10,413 bases of DNA from Sphaerosporella brunnea (lineage: Eukaryota > Ascomycota > Pezizomycetes > Pezizales > Pyronemataceae). The notes under the pieces were generated by a model. It did no database searches. It was not told where the DNA came from and saw only the letters and a list, made by a program, of their open reading frames with translations. Positions 8,289 through 10,413 of the stretch are shown here, piece by piece; position 1 is the first letter of the stretch, and each line of letters begins with the position of its first letter. The position numbers were made by a program, and so were the translations under genes. The stretch lies in the NCBI GenBank assembly GCA_008704415.1, contig VXIS01000637.1:1-10413 (forward strand), given 5' to 3'.

Positions 8289-8351
8289 AAAGCGCCGCCT
8301 CCTCTCACTCTCACACAATCTCTTCTTCCCCCCCAACTCAACCTCCACAAA

Positions 8352-8871
8352 ATGGCCAACAACGGTAACTACAACAACAACGACAACAACAACACCGACC
8401 ACAACCTCTACTGGCAACCGCCGCCGCCTGCGGGGCGCGCGCAGATCCCCGGCGCCTGGCCCGCCGACGTCCCGCTGGCCCAGCGCGTGCCGATGTTTCC
8501 CGCAAACGCGGCACAGCAGCCGGCACCCGCAGCCGCAGCCGCAGCAGGGGGAAGCCGCGGCGCAGTGCTGGTGATGCCCGGGGGCGCGTACGGCGTAAGT
8601 TCCGCCTTCCCCTTCCGTCCTACTTGGTGGTGTTGGTGTTGATGTTGATGACGGGGGGTGTAGGCTTTTACTGCGCCGGCTCCTGCTGCTGGACAGCCGC
8701 AGGCGCAGGATCAGCAGCAGCGGCGCGGGTATGTGGTGAGTTTTCTCTGGACGGAAGAAGGGGGGTGGGGATGGGGGAGAGAGGTTGCTGATGTATTTGC
8801 AGGAGTTTGTCGCCCGGCGATATGGCCCGTTGGGGCTTGAGTATGTGCCTGTTCGAGATCCGTGGATGTAG
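8352..8871 (+). CDS. Unknown small Asn/Pro/Ala-rich protein, three exons
   Basis: Exons 8352-8594, 8664-8735 and 8803-8871 encode 127 aa. The introns are 69 nt (GTAAGT...TGTAG) and 67 nt (GTGAGT, CTGAT branch, TTGCAG), all junctions fall between codons, and the frame stays open throughout. The N-terminus is Asn-rich (residues 3-14), followed by a Pro/Ala-rich middle (YWQPPPPAG, then Ala runs at 58-65), the segment GAVLVMPGGAYG at the first junction, a Gln-rich exon 2, and an ordered-looking end EFVARRYGPLGLEYVPVRDP finishing in WM. The start follows a TATA box and CT-rich leader, with AAAATGGC context. No signal peptide or membrane segment is seen. I recognise no family and give no function. 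Two canonical introns that preserve the frame make a chance ORF unlikely. Confidence 0.72.
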
Positions 8872-9364
8872 CGTGGAGCTGGTTTTTGCCGCGTGGGAGT
8901 TGCAATAGGAAGTGAGTGAGTGAGCGAGTGAGTTGCTATGAGTGGCCGTATTTTGCTTTTTGCTTCTGCTTGTATGTAGATGGGGGAGAATGGCGTTTGG
9001 CTTGGTGGGGTTTTTAATCCGCATACTCAGTACTCATTGATATCAATTGGCAAGACCAATAACAATGTTTCGGCATTACATACCTTCCGCCCGAAAACTC
9101 CATACCACCACCACAACTGCTGACAAGAATTACAAAACACACAATAAAAGAACACAACCAGCAGAAACTCCCCTCCCCCCTCCCTCAAAAAAGAAAACCA
9201 AAACCTCCACAGCGTGAAGCATCTGCGAGGGCTTGTTCACACAAATTAGACCAAAAACCTAACCTACACATCAACCTCACCTCATCAGCACCAAAAGAAG
9301 TGGTTGGGGAGGAAAGAGGGGGGGGGGGACTCACCTTCCCTTCCCTCAACCGCATTTACCATCT
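8872..9364. other. Convergent 3' spacer between two small genes
   Basis: No supported gene. It contains a GAGT-type tandem repeat (8911-8934), AATAAA on the plus strand (9143-9148), and A-rich and C-rich stretches. On the minus strand GGTGAGT (about 9334), CTGAT and TGTAG (about 9268) resemble splice signals, so the minus-strand gene could have a 3'-UTR intron or an alternative end. Confidence 0.5.
8911..8934 (+). repeat. GAGT tandem repeat
   Basis: About six imperfect copies of GAGT/GAGC shortly after the stop codon of the three-exon gene. Confidence 0.75.
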
Positions 9365-9843
9365 CTACCACCTTCCACAGCCACCAAACGGCGGCCACAC
9401 ATACCTGCCCTTGGGGACGGCATACTACAAGCACGGGGAAGCACGGGGGGTTGCAATTAGCCCACACCCATCCTATCTACCTATCCCTCGCCCTCGACGC
9501 GAAAGCAAGCGCAAAAGCAGAAAAAAAAAAAACCTACCCAGCCGCGGTCACGCTCACGCTCCGCCTGGCGTCGCCGCTCCTCGCGCATGCGCGCCTGGTG
9601 CCGCTGCAGCTCGAGTTCGTAGTAGTAGTAGCGGCGTTCGTTCTGGCCCGGGTCGTAGCATTTGATCGTTTGCAATTGTGGCTGCAATTGGCGGGGGGGA
9701 TGGTGGTGGTGGTGGTGGTGGTGGTTGTGGTTGTGGTGGTGATGGTGGTGCGGCCGGTGGGCTGGCGCTGGGTAGGTCGGCGCCGCCGGGGTGTAGTAGA
9801 CCTCGTATTGTGACAGAGCGTTGTTGTTGAGGTTTCGTTGCAT
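9365..9843 (-). CDS. Unknown small His/Tyr-rich protein, two exons
   Basis: Exons 9843-9538 and 9424-9365 encode 121 aa. The intron is 113 nt (GTAGGT donor, GCTAAT branch, TTGTAG acceptor) and joins RDRGW to YAVPKGRYVWPPFGG before a TAG stop. Residues 1-30 are Asn/Tyr/Pro-rich (YEVYYTPAAPTYPAP), 32-48 are almost all His, 61-78 contain a Tyr4 run, and 79-100 form a highly charged Arg/Glu/Gln helix, possibly a short coiled coil. I chose the ATG at 9843 because a TATA box sits about 95 nt upstream. The frame also extends to an ATG at 9969, but that lies upstream of the TATA box and would translate a (TCC)n leader as poly-Ser. No family is recognised. The 3' end is uncertain because GTATGT inside exon 2 could be another donor. 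Confidence 0.62.
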
Positions 9844-9850
9844 CGCGGTT

Positions 9851-9886
9851 GAGGAGGAGGAGGAGGAGGAGGAGGAGGAGGAGGAG
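9851..9886 (+). repeat. (GAG)12 microsatellite in a leader
   Basis: Twelve GAG units, read as a CTC/TCC pyrimidine run on the coding strand of the His/Tyr-rich gene, between its TATA box and ATG. A short CTTG repeat (about 9895-9908) lies next to it. Confidence 0.9.
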
Positions 9887-9935
9887 GGGATGTGCTTGCT
9901 TGCTTGCTGCTGGCGGTGGATAGACGGGGGGGCGG

Positions 9936-9942
9936 TTTTATA
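9936..9942 (-). promoter_or_regulatory. TATA box of the His/Tyr-rich gene
   Basis: TATAAAA on the minus strand about 95 nt before the chosen ATG (9843), with a pyrimidine-rich leader and no intervening ATG. Confidence 0.6.
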
Positions 9943-9969
9943 GCCAGCACTGCCGGCATTCTGGATCAT

Positions 9970-10413
9970 CTACCGTTTGCCATCACCACATCACCCCAGC
10001 CTTACTTGCGGTGGAGGACGGAGGGGGGGTGGCGGCATATAACAGCTAACGATAACATAACCCCCCCCCCCCATATACCAAACAACGTTGATAGCCAAAG
10101 AAACGTGTAAGAAGGAACATATGCCTTTTTATGTCCCCCCCTTTTCGTAACGTTCACGATGAGATGAGGCTTTTTTTTTGTTCTTTTCTGGTCACGTTTA
10201 CAGCGGAATACGGGCTCCCGGCCTTGGATATCGTTTGGGGGGGGGAGGGGGGATCTGTTGCAAACGAAGAGACAGCTGGTGGAGCTGGGAAATGGAAATA
10301 TCATCCCATGTTTTTGTTTTTTTTTTCTTTGTTTTGTTTGTCCGGAAGGGAACTGAAGGGGGCCGGAGCAAACGAAGCACTGGTGTATAGAATGACTGAC
10401 TGACTTGGCCTTA
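9970..10413. other. Terminal intergenic stretch, no gene seen
   Basis: Contains runs of C12 (10061-10072), T9 (about 10171-10179), G-rich blocks (10021-10031, 10237-10252) and a T-rich stretch (about 10311-10340). The reading frames on both strands are short, overlap each other and encode only homopolymer-driven residues. It may include upstream promoter sequence of the His/Tyr-rich gene. Confidence 0.55.

Larger units (their letters stand above)
7764..8351. other. Spacer and promoter of the three-exon small gene
   Basis: No gene seen, although a reading frame stays open from 8055 into the next gene. It contains a (GCTGT)5 microsatellite (7841-7865) in the likely 3' UTR of the upstream gene, a T-rich stretch (about 7915-7955) and a T14 run (8216-8229). 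A TATA box at 8282 and the CT-rich leader after it mark the promoter of the gene starting at 8352. Confidence 0.6.

Noticed and set aside
8055..8351. N-terminal extension of the three-exon small gene to an ATG at 8055
   Set aside because: The frame is open but would place a TATA box, a poly-T run and a CT-rich leader inside the coding region; the ATG at 8352 fits the promoter better.
10131..10403. 90-codon plus-strand frame near the window end
   Set aside because: Driven by T and G homopolymers, overlapped by equally long frames on both strands, with no protein-like features.

Overview
The window looks like nuclear DNA of a filamentous ascomycete (Pezizomycotina). The evidence is short introns of 47-122 nt with GTRNGT-type donors, CTRAY branch points and YAG acceptors; GC-rich exons; CT-rich leaders; and the protein families present (a Zn2Cys6 regulator, a six-exon acetoacetyl-CoA synthetase and a YIH1/IMPACT protein). 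The order or genus cannot be told from the sequence. No tRNA, rRNA or CRISPR array was recognised.

Layout from left to right. Positions 60-1386 (+) hold a Zn2Cys6 transcription factor whose first exon lies outside the window. It is followed by a non-coding spacer and a 228-bp MITE-like element (1814-2041) with a perfect 16-bp inverted core. Positions 2157-4515 (-) hold a complete acetoacetyl-CoA synthetase; its six exons join to exactly 699 codons. An 850-bp divergent spacer with a long purine/pyrimidine tract and two short upstream ORFs separates it from the single-exon YIH1/IMPACT homologue at 5366-6244 (+). The right 3.4 kb holds three small, low-complexity genes with no family I recognise: a His/Pro/Ala-rich protein with an N-myristoylation-type start (7035-7763, +), a three-exon Asn/Pro/Ala-rich protein (8352-8871, +), and a convergent two-exon His/Tyr-rich protein (9365-9843, -). 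The last 570 bp contain homopolymer runs and no supported gene.

How the genes relate. The left part is ordinary housekeeping and regulation. The synthetase re-activates acetoacetate, for example from leucine breakdown, to acetoacetyl-CoA. YIH1 proteins restrain amino-acid-starvation signalling through Gcn1/Gcn2. The two share one intergenic region, so co-regulation is possible but only inferred. The part most worth a second look is the right side, where three adjacent genes for small disordered proteins include two with long His runs. I see no clear evidence for a new defence, mobile or biosynthetic system, and the unknown small proteins should not be over-read.
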